Positions 40,841 through 51,620 are shown, counted from the first letter of the stretch. The stretch: 64,000 nucleotides of DNA from Gordonia sp. X0973 (GCF_013348785.1 NZ_CP054691.1:2418001-2482000), one strand, 5' to 3'. The notes: a model not told the origin generated them from the sequence alone. Numbers and translations are program-made.

Positions 40841-41622
40841 TGGCCCCCGCGAAGCCCCATCGCGCGCCACCGCGGTCGTACGCGATCACACCGTGGGGTG
40901 CGGCGTTCCTGCGCGCCTTCGGGGTCGATATGGCGCAGACCCGGCGGATCACCAAGGCGCGCACCTACTTTCGCGACCGCCACGTCCACTCCCTGACCCT
41001 CGACCCGGGACGGGTGATGGCGTCGGTGACGGGCAGCCAGCTCGACCCGTTCACCGTCACCATCAAGTTGCGCACCGTCGACCCGCGCACGGTCGCCGAC
41101 CTCCTCCGGGGCTCTGGCGGGCTGGCCGATCTGACCGCGGTTGCGCGCGGCGAACAGCCGTCGGGCCTGCTGGAATTCGTCGCACCGACCGAGGCGGCCG
41201 ATGCGGCATTCGCCTGCACCTGCCCGATCGACGACACCTGCATCCACGTGTTGGCGACGGCATTCGAGGTGGCCGCGATGATCGACCGGGACCCCGGGGT
41301 CCTGCTGACCGTCATGGGCGCACCGCTGGGCCGACTGCTCGACATCGCCAACGCGGGGGCGCCGGCGACCGGCGACGAGGGCGCTGACCGACCGGGATCC
41401 CTCGCGGATGACGGCGGCGAGCCGATCGTGGTCGATGATTTCTTCGGCGACACCGCCGACTATCCCGCGGTGCCCGTCCTCCCCGACTTCAATCCGTTCA
41501 CGCGATTCGAGGCCCCGATGCTGCGCCGCGCGTTGCGTGCCACCGGCATCGCCGCCGACGACGTCCCCGAGGCCACCGACGAACTGGCGGCGCTCTACGA
41601 CCGGATCACCCGGCGCGACTGA
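40840..41622 (+). CDS. SWIM zinc-finger protein, partner of the SNF2 helicase
   Basis: A 260-residue protein with a SWIM zinc finger, C-T-C-x5-C-I-H, at about residues 126-136 (FACTCPIDDTCIHVL). The N-terminal half (YAITPWGAAFLRAFGVD, YFRDRHVHSLTLDPG) is conserved in SWIM partners of SNF2 helicases. GTG at 40840 overlaps the helicase stop (TAGTG), giving tight coupling. The two proteins probably act together on DNA or RNA. It is convergent with DUF2252, 8 bases away. Confidence 0.85.
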   Translation: MAPAKPHRAPPRSYAITPWGAAFLRAFGVDMAQTRRITKARTYFRDRHVHSLTLDPGRVMASVTGSQLDPFTVTIKLRTVDPRTVADLLRGSGGLADLTAVARGEQPSGLLEFVAPTEAADAAFACTCPIDDTCIHVLATAFEVAAMIDRDPGVLLTVMGAPLGRLLDIANAGAPATGDEGADRPGSLADDGGEPIVVDDFFGDTADYPAVPVLPDFNPFTRFEAPMLRRALRATGIAADDVPEATDELAALYDRITRRD

Positions 41623-41629
41623 CCGGCGA

Positions 41630-42996
41630 TCAGGGCCAGCCGGGTTCCGCCGCGACCCGGCCGTCCTCGATCGCCTGCGCCAGCATGGCGTGGTCGCGGG
41701 CGTTCTGCGCGTCGTAGGCGAAGGCGTAGTCGGTGAACGCGTCGGCAACCTTGTCCGACGAACCCAGGTAGTCGTCGATCGCGGCCACATCGCCGCTACG
41801 CGCGTGCGCCCGGGCCAACACGTGCCCGCAGGCGTGCGCGAAGGAGGACAGGTGCGGGGCGATCTGCGCCCCGTCGGGGATCACCTTGCCGTCGCGGAAT
41901 TGGCGGACGTAGTAGTCGTGCCGTCCCTCGTCGCCGGCCACCGACGTCCATCCGAGGAAGGCGTCGGAGGCGCTCTGGATCAGCCGCTGGCCGTTGACCA
42001 CGCGCTGCCCGTGCTCGGCGTAGCGGCTGGCACCCAGGTAGGGCTCGTACACCGACGGTCCGGCCTGCTTGACCTGCATGAACATCGGATCACCCGTGCG
42101 CCGCTCCTCCGAGAGGGCCAGGAATACGCGCATGCCGACGCTGCCGACGCCGACCACCTGCTGCACCACGTCGACGATGTCGAAGTGATCCCACAGGGAC
42201 TTGAGCTGGTCGGATACCGACGAGCGGTATTGCGCGATGATCGTGTCCAGTTGCTCGGCGTATTCGCTGAGCGCGTGCGTCCGGTACGGCGGCTTCTCGA
42301 CGATCAGCCGGCGGCCGTCCTTCACCGCCGTCATCTTGTCGAAGGCGGCTCTGCTGGTCCGCTTGGCCGCCCGCTTCTCGAGGATCTCGTCGGTCTGCAT
42401 GTCGTCGTCGCGCTTGGTGTATTTCACGAGGCGGTCGGAGCGGACGATGTCGTACCAGATGTCGAGTTCGGGCCAGGTGGCGTATTCGGCAATCCATTTG
42501 CGATAGCCGCGGTAGCCCGCTCGGACCGCCTTCCGGGTGTCCTTGTCGCGCAGCCCGTTCTCCCGCGAGAGAACGACGAGGCTGGTCAGGAACCGTTTCA
42601 CATCCCATTCGAACGGGCCGGGCAGGGTTTCGTCGAAGTCGCGGAGGTCGAAGGCGAGGCTGCGCTCCGGGGTGTTCCACAATCCGAAGTTCAGCACGTG
42701 GGCGTCTCCGCACATCTGCACCATGATGCCGCTGTGCGGTTGCGCGCCCAGGTCGGCGGCCATCACCGCGGCGGCACCCCGGTAGAACGTCCACGGCGAC
42801 GCCCCCATCCGACCGTGTCGGATGGCCAAGAGCGACGGGTCGCGGATGTCTTCCTGACCGAGGATCGTCGCGATCGGGTCCTGCTGGCGCTGCTCGGGCT
42901 TCCACACCGCGAGCGCCGAACGCGGCAGCACTTTGCGCTGCGCCTTGCCGTCGACGGTCCCCGGCTCGTTCAGCGACGCGACGGAAGGCCCCGCCA

Positions 42997-42997
<1 letters not shown>
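41630..42997 (-). CDS. DUF2252 family protein
   Basis: A 455-residue protein of a family distantly like aminoglycoside-phosphotransferase kinases. MCGDAHVLNFG and FDLRDFDETLPGPFEWDVKR are its two hallmark motifs, reminiscent of HxDxxxxN and DxD kinase elements. LIVEKPPYRTHAL and VGSVGMRVFLAL are also conserved. Biochemistry is not established. The ATG at 42997 overlaps the nrdF stop (ATGA), so it may be expressed with ribonucleotide reductase. The link may be incidental. Confidence 0.85.
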
Positions 42998-44196
<1,199 letters not shown>

Positions 44197-44251
44197 TCAC
44201 CTCGCGGATACTGTGCGAGAAAGCCCCGACGCCGAGAGGACTGCTGCCGCC

Positions 44252-44665
44252 ATGCGACTCACCCCGATTTCCGCAACCGGCAAGGGGCCGGCCGATCGCT
44301 TCACCGGAGACGTCTACGTCACGACGATGGCAACGCCGACCGCGCCGCCGTACCTGTCGTCGGCCATCGTCCATTTCATGCCGGGTGCGCACACCAATTG
44401 GCATATGCACCCGAACGGTCAGACGCTGCACGTGATCGAGGGCATCGCCCTCGTCGGCACCCGCGACGGCACGGTGATCGCGGCCCGACCGGGCGAGTCG
44501 GTCACCTGTGAACCGGGTGTCGACCACTGGCACGGGGCGACCGCAGAGACCCTCGCCGTGCACGTCGCGATGATCGTCGCCTCGGCCGATCACTCCGGCA
44601 CCGACTGGCTCGAACCCGTTCCCGACGAGGTCTACGACGCTGCCCAGGTCGCCGCGCAACGCTGA
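44252..44665 (+). CDS. Cupin-domain protein
   Basis: A 137-residue single-domain cupin. The two conserved motifs are HFMPGAHTNWHMHPNGQTL (motif 1, His ligands) and ESVTCEPGVDHWHGA (motif 2). It is similar in layout to small quercetinase-like or carboxymuconolactone-associated cupins. The substrate is unknown. The start is ATG at 44252. It is divergent from nrdF and convergent with vapC. Confidence 0.83.
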   Translation: MRLTPISATGKGPADRFTGDVYVTTMATPTAPPYLSSAIVHFMPGAHTNWHMHPNGQTLHVIEGIALVGTRDGTVIAARPGESVTCEPGVDHWHGATAETLAVHVAMIVASADHSGTDWLEPVPDEVYDAAQVAAQR

Positions 44666-44684
44666 TGCCGTCCTCCGGTCGGGC

Positions 44685-45119
44685 TCAGAGTTCGGGCAGC
44701 CCGGTCGTCGGCAGACCGGCGAAACGGGAGAAGTCCCGGTCGAGGGTGATCAATTCCTCGACACCGTTGGCCTGACACAGCGCGGCGATTCGCGCGTCGT
44801 GCACCATCGGGCCGACGGTCCGACTCGCGGCGACGACCTCGCGGGCCACCGTCCAGTGTTCGACCCCCTCGGAGAGCAAACGCAGCGACGGCGAGCCGAG
44901 CCATGCGTCGATCTGCCGCAGCGCCTGATCGGTGGAGCTCGGCGGCAGGTAGATCTTCGGGCTGGTGACCACCGAGTAGAACTCATAGAGACAGGGCCAC
45001 GGGATCGCCCACGCCGCCCGCCCTTCGGCTAGGTTGCGCATCAGGGAAGCGGCGCGGTCGTGGAACGGAGAATCCGACCGGTGTGCGTACACGAGGACGT
45101 TGGTGTCGACCGCACGCAC
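44685..45119 (-). CDS. vapC: VapC-type PIN-domain ribonuclease toxin
   Basis: A 144-residue PIN-domain protein. Acidic catalytic residues are visible in AVDTNVLVYAHR (Asp near the N-terminus), LYEFYSVVT, VHDARIAALC, and ITLDRDFSRF. It cleaves RNA when free of antitoxin. GTG at 45119 lies one base after the antitoxin stop, so they are co-translated. Its own start has little ribosome-binding sequence. Confidence 0.88.
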   Translation of the reverse strand: MRAVDTNVLVYAHRSDSPFHDRAASLMRNLAEGRAAWAIPWPCLYEFYSVVTSPKIYLPPSSTDQALRQIDAWLGSPSLRLLSEGVEHWTVAREVVAASRTVGPMVHDARIAALCQANGVEELITLDRDFSRFAGLPTTGLPEL

Positions 45120-45120
45120 G

Positions 45121-45366
45121 CTAGCCCCGTGGGCCGTACGCCGCCGCGCGAAGTTCCGACCACGCGACATCCGCGAATTCCGGCGCCATACCGCGGCCGC
45201 CGACCGAGGCATCCGGGAGACGGTAGCCCCGTCGTTCATCGGAGTATCGCTCGAGCAGCTCCACCAGTGCCTCGGTCACCAGGGATTTCGCCGTCGTGTT
45301 CTCCGCCTTGGCGACTCGACGCACCTCAGCCATCAGCGCCTCCGGCAAGTCGAAACTGGTCTTCAC
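45121..45366 (-). CDS. vapB: VapB-type antitoxin, ribbon-helix-helix
   Basis: An 81-residue antitoxin. The N-terminal MKTSFDLPEALMAEVRRVA and TAKSLVTEALVELLERY form a ribbon-helix-helix DNA-binding domain. The C-terminal ~35 residues should bind the toxin. GTG at 45366 has AGGAG abutting it and overlapping the start triplet context, an unusually close ribosome-binding site. It probably autoregulates through the palindrome at 45385-45415. Confidence 0.86.
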   Translation of the reverse strand: MKTSFDLPEALMAEVRRVAKAENTTAKSLVTEALVELLERYSDERRGYRLPDASVGGRGMAPEFADVAWSELRAAAYGPRG

Positions 45367-45384
45367 CTCCTCAGCTTAGCACTG

Positions 45385-45415
45385 AATACCGTTAGCGGTA
45401 TTTGAAATACCGGTA
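45385..45415. promoter_or_regulatory. Palindromic operator upstream of vapBC
   Basis: AATACCG-TTAG-CGGTATT (45385-45402) is a perfect inverted repeat with a 4-base centre. The half-site AATACCG repeats directly at 45406-45412, 21 bp (two helical turns) from the first, ending in the palindrome TACCGGTA. It lies 19 bases before vapB and also in the promoter of the divergent Lon-like gene. That spacing suits cooperative binding of a VapB-VapC complex. Confidence 0.75.
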
Positions 45416-45426
45416 GCCTTAGTCCT

Positions 45427-46068
45427 ATGACGGCCATGCCGATGTTCCCGCTCGAGCACGTCCTATTGCCCGGGGAGCCGCTGCAGTTGAACGTGTTCGA
45501 ACCGCGGTATCGCGCGATGGTCGCCGACGTGCTCGCCGGCGACCGCCGGTTCGGCGTCGTCCTCATCACGCGTGGCAGCGAAGTCGGCGGCGGAGACGAG
45601 CGCAGCGACGTCGGGACGATCGCCCGGATCATCGCCCACCAAGACCTGCCGGATGGCCGCATCATGGTCGCCTGCCGCGGCATCGAGCGGCTGACCGTGA
45701 CGGGCTGGCTCCCCGACGACCCCTATCCGCGGGCCGACGTGCAGCCGTGGCCGGACGGCCCGTCGGGGACACCGGAGGAATGGGACCGGGCACTCGTCCG
45801 CTTCGAGGAGCAGCTCAGCCCCATCCAGGACTGGTTCGTCGAGGCCGCGCAGCGCGAGGGCAAATCCCACCCGGGCTTCATCGGCCCACCCGCCGACGCG
45901 GAGCCGACCGAGTACACATTCGGGAAGTCGGGAGCCTTGCCGCTACCCGAACTCGACCGCTACCGGATCCTCGCCGCCCCCGACCCGATCGCCCGCATCG
46001 ACGTCATGGCACGCGCCGTCGACGACGTGGAACCGCTGCTGCGCGACGTGCTGCGGCCGGAGGAATGA
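45427..46068 (+). CDS. Lon-substrate-binding-domain protein
   Basis: A 213-residue protein matching the N-terminal substrate-recognition domain of Lon (MPMFPLEHVLLPGEPLQLNVFEPRYRAM). The ATPase and protease domains are absent. The family is widespread but functionally vague. The start is ATG at 45427. Its promoter overlaps the vapBC operator. It is convergent with the TetR gene at 46100. Confidence 0.86.
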   Translation: MTAMPMFPLEHVLLPGEPLQLNVFEPRYRAMVADVLAGDRRFGVVLITRGSEVGGGDERSDVGTIARIIAHQDLPDGRIMVACRGIERLTVTGWLPDDPYPRADVQPWPDGPSGTPEEWDRALVRFEEQLSPIQDWFVEAAQREGKSHPGFIGPPADAEPTEYTFGKSGALPLPELDRYRILAAPDPIARIDVMARAVDDVEPLLRDVLRPEE

Positions 46069-46099
46069 CGTGGCACGAACCGAGGACCTTGTTCGGCCC

Positions 46100-46708
46100 T
46101 CAGTTCCGTGCTGCGATTTCCGGATCGGTTTGCACTGCCCGGATCGCGGTGGCCGCGAGGCGGCTCGCGAGTGCGTGGTCGGGGCGTTCCCGGGTGAGCA
46201 GATGCCGGAAGTGGATCGGTGCGATGACGAGTTCGATGAGGGTGCGCCCATCGACGTCCGGCGGCAGCTCGCCGCGCTCGATCGCCCGCGTGAGCATCGG
46301 CAGGAGCGTCTGCAATCTACTGGCCCAGAACTCGTCTCGCGCGGACCGGGTGTCCTCCGAGTCCGGAATGGCCGCGAGTGTTCGGGCGAGGCCATCGCCC
46401 AGCGGCGTGTTCAGGTAGTCGATGAGGGCGCCCGCGAATGCGCTCAGGTCTCCGTGGAGGGATCCGGTGTCCGGCACGCGGAGTGAGTGCTCGCTGGCAG
46501 CGAGAAGTGCATCGACGAGAAGGTTCTCGCGAGTTCCCCAGCGTCGATAGATCGAGCTGTCTCGGACGCCGGCGCGACGGCTGACCTCGGGAATGCCGAC
46601 CTTGGCCACGCCCAGCTCGATCACCGTCTCCAGCACGGCCCGGTGGACGGCATCGCGCACGCGTGCAGAACGGCCTCCCGGCCGGCGGAGTGCCTCGGCG
46701 TCAGTCAC
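46100..46708 (-). CDS. TetR-family transcriptional regulator of the hydrolase operon
   Basis: A 202-residue regulator. The helix-turn-helix is at about residues 35-57 (GIPEVSRRAGVRDSSIYRRWG). The C-terminal ligand-binding half matches the TetR_C family with PLGDGL and LLTRERPDHALASRL. The GTG at 46708 is the likely start. It is divergent from the hydrolase/MBL/thioesterase operon with 101 bases between, which contain two palindromes. Confidence 0.9.
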   Translation of the reverse strand: MTDAEALRRPGGRSARVRDAVHRAVLETVIELGVAKVGIPEVSRRAGVRDSSIYRRWGTRENLLVDALLAASEHSLRVPDTGSLHGDLSAFAGALIDYLNTPLGDGLARTLAAIPDSEDTRSARDEFWASRLQTLLPMLTRAIERGELPPDVDGRTLIELVIAPIHFRHLLTRERPDHALASRLAATAIRAVQTDPEIAARN

Positions 46709-46719
46709 ACGGACATGCT

Positions 46720-46784
46720 AACGCAGAAACTATTGCGTTTGTCGCGTCCGAACCGTACTGTCACACAAAAGCAGATGTTTCTGC
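46720..46784. promoter_or_regulatory. Inverted repeats between the TetR gene and the hydrolase operon
   Basis: AACGCA-n8-TGCGTT spans 46720-46739. GCAGA-n4-TCTGC spans 46771-46784. CGCAGAAAC (46722-46730) also has its exact reverse complement at 46777-46785. These could be operator sites for the divergent TetR. The second lies about 26 bases before the hydrolase start. Confidence 0.55.
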
Positions 46785-46809
46785 GATATTCCGTTCTGGA
46801 GGATGCACG

Positions 46810-48138
46810 ATGTCTCTGACCGACTTGACCCGACGAGCGGCGGTGACCGCCTGCGCGCTCACTCACACGACCGAGAGGGCGGCCCGCAGGCTCGGGCCGG
46901 TGCCGTTCCTGCCGCGGCTCTTCGCCGACCGGTTCACGCACCTCGGCGGCATCTCGAAAGAGGAATTCCGCATCCAGTTGGAGAGTTGCCGATCGTTCGA
47001 GGACGCCAACTGGAGCGGCTACTGGGAGTCCTTCGCCGAGCGACACCTCGCGGCGGCAGAGGCTGCGCTCGCCCAACTCGGCGGGCCCAGCACGAGCGAA
47101 CTGCTCGACGAAGCAGCGGTCGATGTCCGCGCGCTGGGCGAACTACTCGCTCCGGCCGTCACGATCCTCTCCGAACGCGGTGCCGCCGCCGACCCGGGTG
47201 CGGCTGAACGCTTCTGCGCGGAGAATCCCGCTCACGCGGACGCGGCGATCGCACTCGACAATCTGATCAAAGCAATGACCTACGAGTTCGTCGCGGCATG
47301 GCCGGGCTGGAGTCCGCTCCGGCTCCGCGCCTACGAGCGCTCGCATGTCCTCGGTGAGATCCTGCTGACCGCCCTGGCCCCTGCGATGGGTGTGACGATC
47401 GAGCTGGTGGAGATCCCCTTCGGCGACGACGACCGGGTGCGCGGCTACCTCATGGCTCCGAGCGGGGTGGAGAAGGCGCCGGTCGTGCTCGTGAGCAACG
47501 GCGTCGAGGGCACGCTGGCCGAAGCGTTGCTGCCGCTCCTGAAGTACCGATCCGAAGACCTCGCGGTGTTCGTCATGGAGATGCCGGGCACCTACTCTTA
47601 CCGTGAACCGCTTTCGCCCGCCGCCGAACGCGTCTACACGAAAGTCATCGACTTCCTGGCCGGTGATCCTCGGGTGGACGACGAGCGTATCGGGATGATG
47701 GGCCTCAGCTTCGGCGCCTACTGGGCCACCCGGATGGCGGCAGTCGACTCGCGTTTGAAGGTCGCCGTCGCCAACGGGGCACCGACGAACCGAAGTTTCG
47801 GCCCGCTCGCGTCGATCGGGCTACCCGAGATCATGGTGTCGACGCTCCGGAACGCCGCCGGCGCGAAGAGTTTGGCGGACACGACGAAAAAACTCGCGGC
47901 GATGTCGATCGCCGACTACTACCCGCGAATCCCCATTCCGCTGCTGGTGATCAACGGGGCCGACGACACGCTCGTCAGCACCCAGGACTCGATCGACATC
48001 GCCATCGGGGCGCCCTACGGCCAGCTCGTGCTGTACGACGGTGACGACCACTGCGCCATGGGGCATGCCGACGAATGGATGCGGTTGTCCCAGGACTTCC
48101 TCCGCGACCATCTGTGTCACGTCGGAGGAGAAGAATGA
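46810..48138 (+). CDS. Alpha/beta hydrolase (FrsA/esterase-like)
   Basis: A 442-residue enzyme. The nucleophile motif is MMGLSFGAYWATRM (Ser in GLSFG); the acid and base lie in LLVINGADDTLV and YDGDDHCAMGHADEW. The N-terminal ~190 residues are helical and unrecognised. An ATG at 46810 has GGAGG at good spacing. It is first of three overlapping genes, with a metallo-beta-lactamase-fold protein and a thioesterase. Ester or lactone breakdown is a reasonable guess. Confidence 0.87.
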   Translation: MSLTDLTRRAAVTACALTHTTERAARRLGPVPFLPRLFADRFTHLGGISKEEFRIQLESCRSFEDANWSGYWESFAERHLAAAEAALAQLGGPSTSELLDEAAVDVRALGELLAPAVTILSERGAAADPGAAERFCAENPAHADAAIALDNLIKAMTYEFVAAWPGWSPLRLRAYERSHVLGEILLTALAPAMGVTIELVEIPFGDDDRVRGYLMAPSGVEKAPVVLVSNGVEGTLAEALLPLLKYRSEDLAVFVMEMPGTYSYREPLSPAAERVYTKVIDFLAGDPRVDDERIGMMGLSFGAYWATRMAAVDSRLKVAVANGAPTNRSFGPLASIGLPEIMVSTLRNAAGAKSLADTTKKLAAMSIADYYPRIPIPLLVINGADDTLVSTQDSIDIAIGAPYGQLVLYDGDDHCAMGHADEWMRLSQDFLRDHLCHVGGEE

Positions 48139-48842
48139 AGATCGACCAGGTATCCGACTCGGTCTACGCGGTGGCCGGGACGAACGTCAACTGGGCGCTG
48201 GTCACCAGTGGTTCCGGCGTGACGCTCATCGACGCGGGCTATTTCGGCGACACGGCCGACGTGCTGAAGTCGGTGCGCGAGATCGGGCACTCCCTCGACG
48301 ACGTCGCGGCGGTCCTGATCACCCACGCCCACCTCGACCACATCGGCGCGATCCCCACCCTCGTCGAGAAGATCGGGATGCCGGTCTACACCGGCGCGGC
48401 CGAGGTGCCGCACGCCCGGCGCGAGTATCTGGAGCAGATCACGCCGAAGGAGATGCTCCGCCAACTCACGAACCCGGCGGGCCGACGCTGGGTCACCCAG
48501 ACGATGGTCGCGGTCCGGGGGCGCATGGACATCAGGATCCCGTCGGTCGTCAGTGCCGACGACGTGGTCCTGCCCGCCGGGCTGACGCCGATTCCCACGC
48601 CCGGGCACACGACGGGCCACACGGCGTACTTCTTGGCGGACGAGGGAGTGCTGTTCTCCGGTGACGCCCTCGTGACCGGCCATCCGCTGAGCCGGCGTTC
48701 CGGGCCGCAGATCCTGCCCGCGGTCTTCAATCACGACGAGGCCCGCACGCTCGACAGCGCAAAGCTTCTCGAGAACCACGCCGCCCGCACGATCGTCCCC
48801 GGACACGGGCCGTCGATCCACATGAATCCGGAGTCCGCATGA
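48135..48842 (+). CDS. MBL-fold metallo-hydrolase
   Basis: A 235-residue zinc hydrolase. The ligand motif is LITHAHLDHIG (HxHxDH), then TPGHTTGHTAYFL, FSGDAL, and the final His in VPGHGPS. The family hydrolyses lactones, thioesters or phosphodiesters. The ATG at 48135 overlaps the hydrolase stop (ATGA). Its place between an esterase and a thioesterase hints at stepwise breakdown of an acyl or lactone compound. Confidence 0.88.
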   Translation: MKIDQVSDSVYAVAGTNVNWALVTSGSGVTLIDAGYFGDTADVLKSVREIGHSLDDVAAVLITHAHLDHIGAIPTLVEKIGMPVYTGAAEVPHARREYLEQITPKEMLRQLTNPAGRRWVTQTMVAVRGRMDIRIPSVVSADDVVLPAGLTPIPTPGHTTGHTAYFLADEGVLFSGDALVTGHPLSRRSGPQILPAVFNHDEARTLDSAKLLENHAARTIVPGHGPSIHMNPESA

Positions 48843-49348
48843 CCGACGACCGCGCACACGACGGGGTGAGGACGAAGACCGTCCACTGGAATGACCCGAT
48901 GGCCACGGCGGAACTCAGTCGCAGTCTCTCCGGGCGGGACTTCCTCACGAAATGGATGCACGGCGACCTCCCGGGTGCGCCGATCTGCGAGTTGATGGGT
49001 TTCCGGTTGGCCGAGGTGGCCGAGGGTGAGGTCGCCTTCACCTGCACGCCCGACGAGTCCGTCTACAACCCCATCGGAATGGTGCACGGCGGGCTGGCCT
49101 GCACCGTGCTCGACTCCGCCGCCGGCTGCGCGGTCCATTCGACACTCCCCGCAGGCTTCGGCTACAGCTCGATCGAGATCAAAGTCAGCTTCCTGCGGCC
49201 GATCCAGGCGTACGACGGCGACATCGTCGCCCGGGGCTGGGTCACCAAGCCCGGGAAGAGGGTCAGCTTCGCCGAGGCCGACCTCCGTGACGCCCACGGC
49301 ATGGTCCTCGCGACCGCCAGCAGTAGCTGCCTGATCGTTCCCGTGTGA
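48839..49348 (+). CDS. PaaI-type acyl-CoA thioesterase (hotdog fold)
   Basis: A 169-residue hotdog-fold enzyme. ESVYNPIGMVHGGLACTVLDSAAGCAV carries the NxxGxxHGG motif and catalytic Asp. SSIEIKVSFLRPI is the following strand. The substrate is probably an aryl- or acyl-CoA. Its ATG overlaps the MBL gene stop (ATGA), completing a three-gene coupled operon under the divergent TetR. It is convergent with nrdE. Confidence 0.88.
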   Translation: MTDDRAHDGVRTKTVHWNDPMATAELSRSLSGRDFLTKWMHGDLPGAPICELMGFRLAEVAEGEVAFTCTPDESVYNPIGMVHGGLACTVLDSAAGCAVHSTLPAGFGYSSIEIKVSFLRPIQAYDGDIVARGWVTKPGKRVSFAEADLRDAHGMVLATASSSCLIVPV

Positions 49349-49372
49349 GGCCGGAGGGCGAAGGCAACACCC

Positions 49373-51565
49373 CTACAGCATGCAGCTGACGCAGCCCTCC
49401 ACTTCGGTCCCCTCGAGTGCCATCTGCCGCAGGCGGATGTAGTAGAGCGTCTTGATGCCCTTGCGCCACGCGTAGATCTGCGCCTTGTTCACGTCGCGCG
49501 TGGTGGCGGTGTCCTTGAAGAACAGCGTGAGGCTCAAACCCTGGTCGACGTGCTGGGTGGCCGCCGCGTAGGTGTCGATGACCTTCTCGTACCCGATCTC
49601 GTACGCGTCCTGGTAATACTCCAGGTTCTCGTTCGTCATGTACGGCGCCGGGTAGTAGACGCGGCCGATCTTGCCTTCCTTGCGGATCTCGACCTTCGCC
49701 GCGACCGGGTGGATCGAACTCGTCGAATGGTTGATGTAGCTGATCGAGCCGGTCGGCGGCACCGCCTGCAGGTTCTGGTTGTAGATGCCGTCGCGCTGGA
49801 CCGCCTCCTTCAGCTCCCGCCAATCCTGCTGGTTCGGGATGTGGATGCCGGCCTCGCCGAACAGGTCGCGCACCTTCTGCGTCGCCGGCTCCCACACCTT
49901 GTCGGTGTACTTGTCGAAGAACTCGCCGGAGGCGTACTTGCTGTTCTCGAAGCCCTCGAACGCGCTGCCGCGCTCCCGCGCGATCCGGTTCGACGCACGC
50001 AGCGCGTGGTAGAGCACCGTGTAGAAGTAGATATTCGTGAAGTCGACGCCCTCCTCGCTGCCGTAGAAGACGCGCTCCCGCGCGAGGTAGCCGTGCAGGT
50101 TCATCTGCCCCAGGCCGATGGCGTGCCCGCTGTCGTTGGCATTCTTGATCGACGGCACCGAGTCGATCGAGGTCTGATCGGCGACGGCGGTCAAGCCGCG
50201 GATCGCCGTCTCGATCGTCTGCCCGAAGTCCGGCGAGTCCATCGTCTTCGCGATGTTGAGCGAACCGAGGTTGCAGGAGATGTCCTTGCCGACGTGCGAG
50301 TAGGACAGGTCGTCGTTGAAGGTCGACGGGGTCGACACCTGCAGGATCTCCGAGCACAGGTTGGAGTGGGTGATCTTGCCCGCGACGGGGTTCGCCCGGT
50401 TCACCGTGTCCTCGTACATGATGTACGGGTAGCCGGATTCGAACTGCAGCTCGGCCAGCGTCTGGAAGAACTCGCGGGCCCTGATCTTGGTCTTGCGGAT
50501 CCGCTTGTCCTCGACCATGTCGTGGTAGTTCTCGGTCACGTTGACATCGGCGAACGGCTTGCCGTAGACGCGTTCCACGTCGTACGGGCTGAACAGGTAC
50601 ATGTCGTCGTTGCGCTTGGCCAATTCGAAGGTGATGTCGGGGATCACGACGCCCAGGCTCAGCGTCTTGATGCGGATCTTCTCGTCGGCGTTCTCGCGCT
50701 TGGTGTCGAGGAAGCGGTAGATGTCCGGGTGATGGGCGTGCAGGTACACCGCACCGGCACCCTGGCGCGCGCCGAGCTGGTTGGCATAGGAGAAGGAGTC
50801 CTCCAGCAGTTTCATGATCGGGATGACACCACTGCTCTGGTTCTCGATCTTCTTGATCGGCGCCCCGTGCTCGCGGACGTTGCTCAGCAGCAGCGCGACG
50901 CCGCCGCCCCGCTTGGACAGCTGCAACGCCGAGTTGATGGAGCGCCCGATCGACTCCATGTTGTCCTCGATGCGCAGGAGGAAGCAGCTGACCGGCTCGC
51001 CGCGCTGCTTCTTGCCCGAGTTGAGGAAGGTGGGGGTGGCCGGCTGGAAGCGGCCGGAGATGATCTCGTCGACGAGCTGGCGGGCGAGCACCTCGTCGCC
51101 GTCGGCCAGGGTCAGCGCCACCATGCAGACGCGGTCCTCGAAGCGCTCGAGGTAGCGCTTCCCGTCGAAGGTCTTCAGCGTGTAGCTGGTGTAGTACTTG
51201 AACGCCCCGAGGAAGGTCGGGAAGCGGAACTTCTGCTTATACGCGTGGCCGAAGAGGTCGCGGACGAATTCCCGGCTGTAGCGATCGAGGACCTCGGGCT
51301 CGTAGTACTTCTCCTCGACCAGGTAGTCGAGTTTCTCGTCGAGGTCGTGGAAGAAGACCGTGTTCTGGTTGACGTGCTGCAGGAAGTACTGGTTGGCCGC
51401 TTCCCGGTCCTTGTCGAACTGGATCTTGCCGTCCGCGTCGTACAGGTTGAGCATCGCGTTGAGCGCGTGGTAGTCCAACTCCCCCGGCTCGTGCCCGGCG
51501 GGTGACGGGTGGACGCCGGACTGGCTGGCCGACGCGGTGTCTGGGGTGGTGGTGGGCGACGACAC
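49373..51565 (-). CDS. nrdE: Class Ib ribonucleotide reductase alpha subunit
   Basis: Catalyses reduction of ribonucleoside diphosphates. The 730-residue protein contains the cysteines of [15 protein letters not shown], the thiyl-radical Cys in [12 protein letters not shown], and CNLGSLNIA. The C-terminal CVSCML pair is re-reduced by NrdH. PTATPTF-type loops and [11 protein letters not shown] are present. GTG at 51565 was chosen because GGAG lies at good spacing before it. It is third in the nrdHIE operon, 56 bases after nrdI. Confidence 0.98.
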   Translation of the reverse strand: MSSPTTTPDTASASQSGVHPSPAGHEPGELDYHALNAMLNLYDADGKIQFDKDREAANQYFLQHVNQNTVFFHDLDEKLDYLVEEKYYEPEVLDRYSREFVRDLFGHAYKQKFRFPTFLGAFKYYTSYTLKTFDGKRYLERFEDRVCMVALTLADGDEVLARQLVDEIISGRFQPATPTFLNSGKKQRGEPVSCFLLRIEDNMESIGRSINSALQLSKRGGGVALLLSNVREHGAPIKKIENQSSGVIPIMKLLEDSFSYANQLGARQGAGAVYLHAHHPDIYRFLDTKRENADEKIRIKTLSLGVVIPDITFELAKRNDDMYLFSPYDVERVYGKPFADVNVTENYHDMVEDKRIRKTKIRAREFFQTLAELQFESGYPYIMYEDTVNRANPVAGKITHSNLCSEILQVSTPSTFNDDLSYSHVGKDISCNLGSLNIAKTMDSPDFGQTIETAIRGLTAVADQTSIDSVPSIKNANDSGHAIGLGQMNLHGYLARERVFYGSEEGVDFTNIYFYTVLYHALRASNRIARERGSAFEGFENSKYASGEFFDKYTDKVWEPATQKVRDLFGEAGIHIPNQQDWRELKEAVQRDGIYNQNLQAVPPTGSISYINHSTSSIHPVAAKVEIRKEGKIGRVYYPAPYMTNENLEYYQDAYEIGYEKVIDTYAAATQHVDQGLSLTLFFKDTATTRDVNKAQIYAWRKGIKTLYYIRLRQMALEGTEVEGCVSCML

Positions 51566-51620
51566 GATGGACACTCCTGGTGCAGATGGAACAGATGTGG
51601 TGCTGCGGATCGCGTAACGA

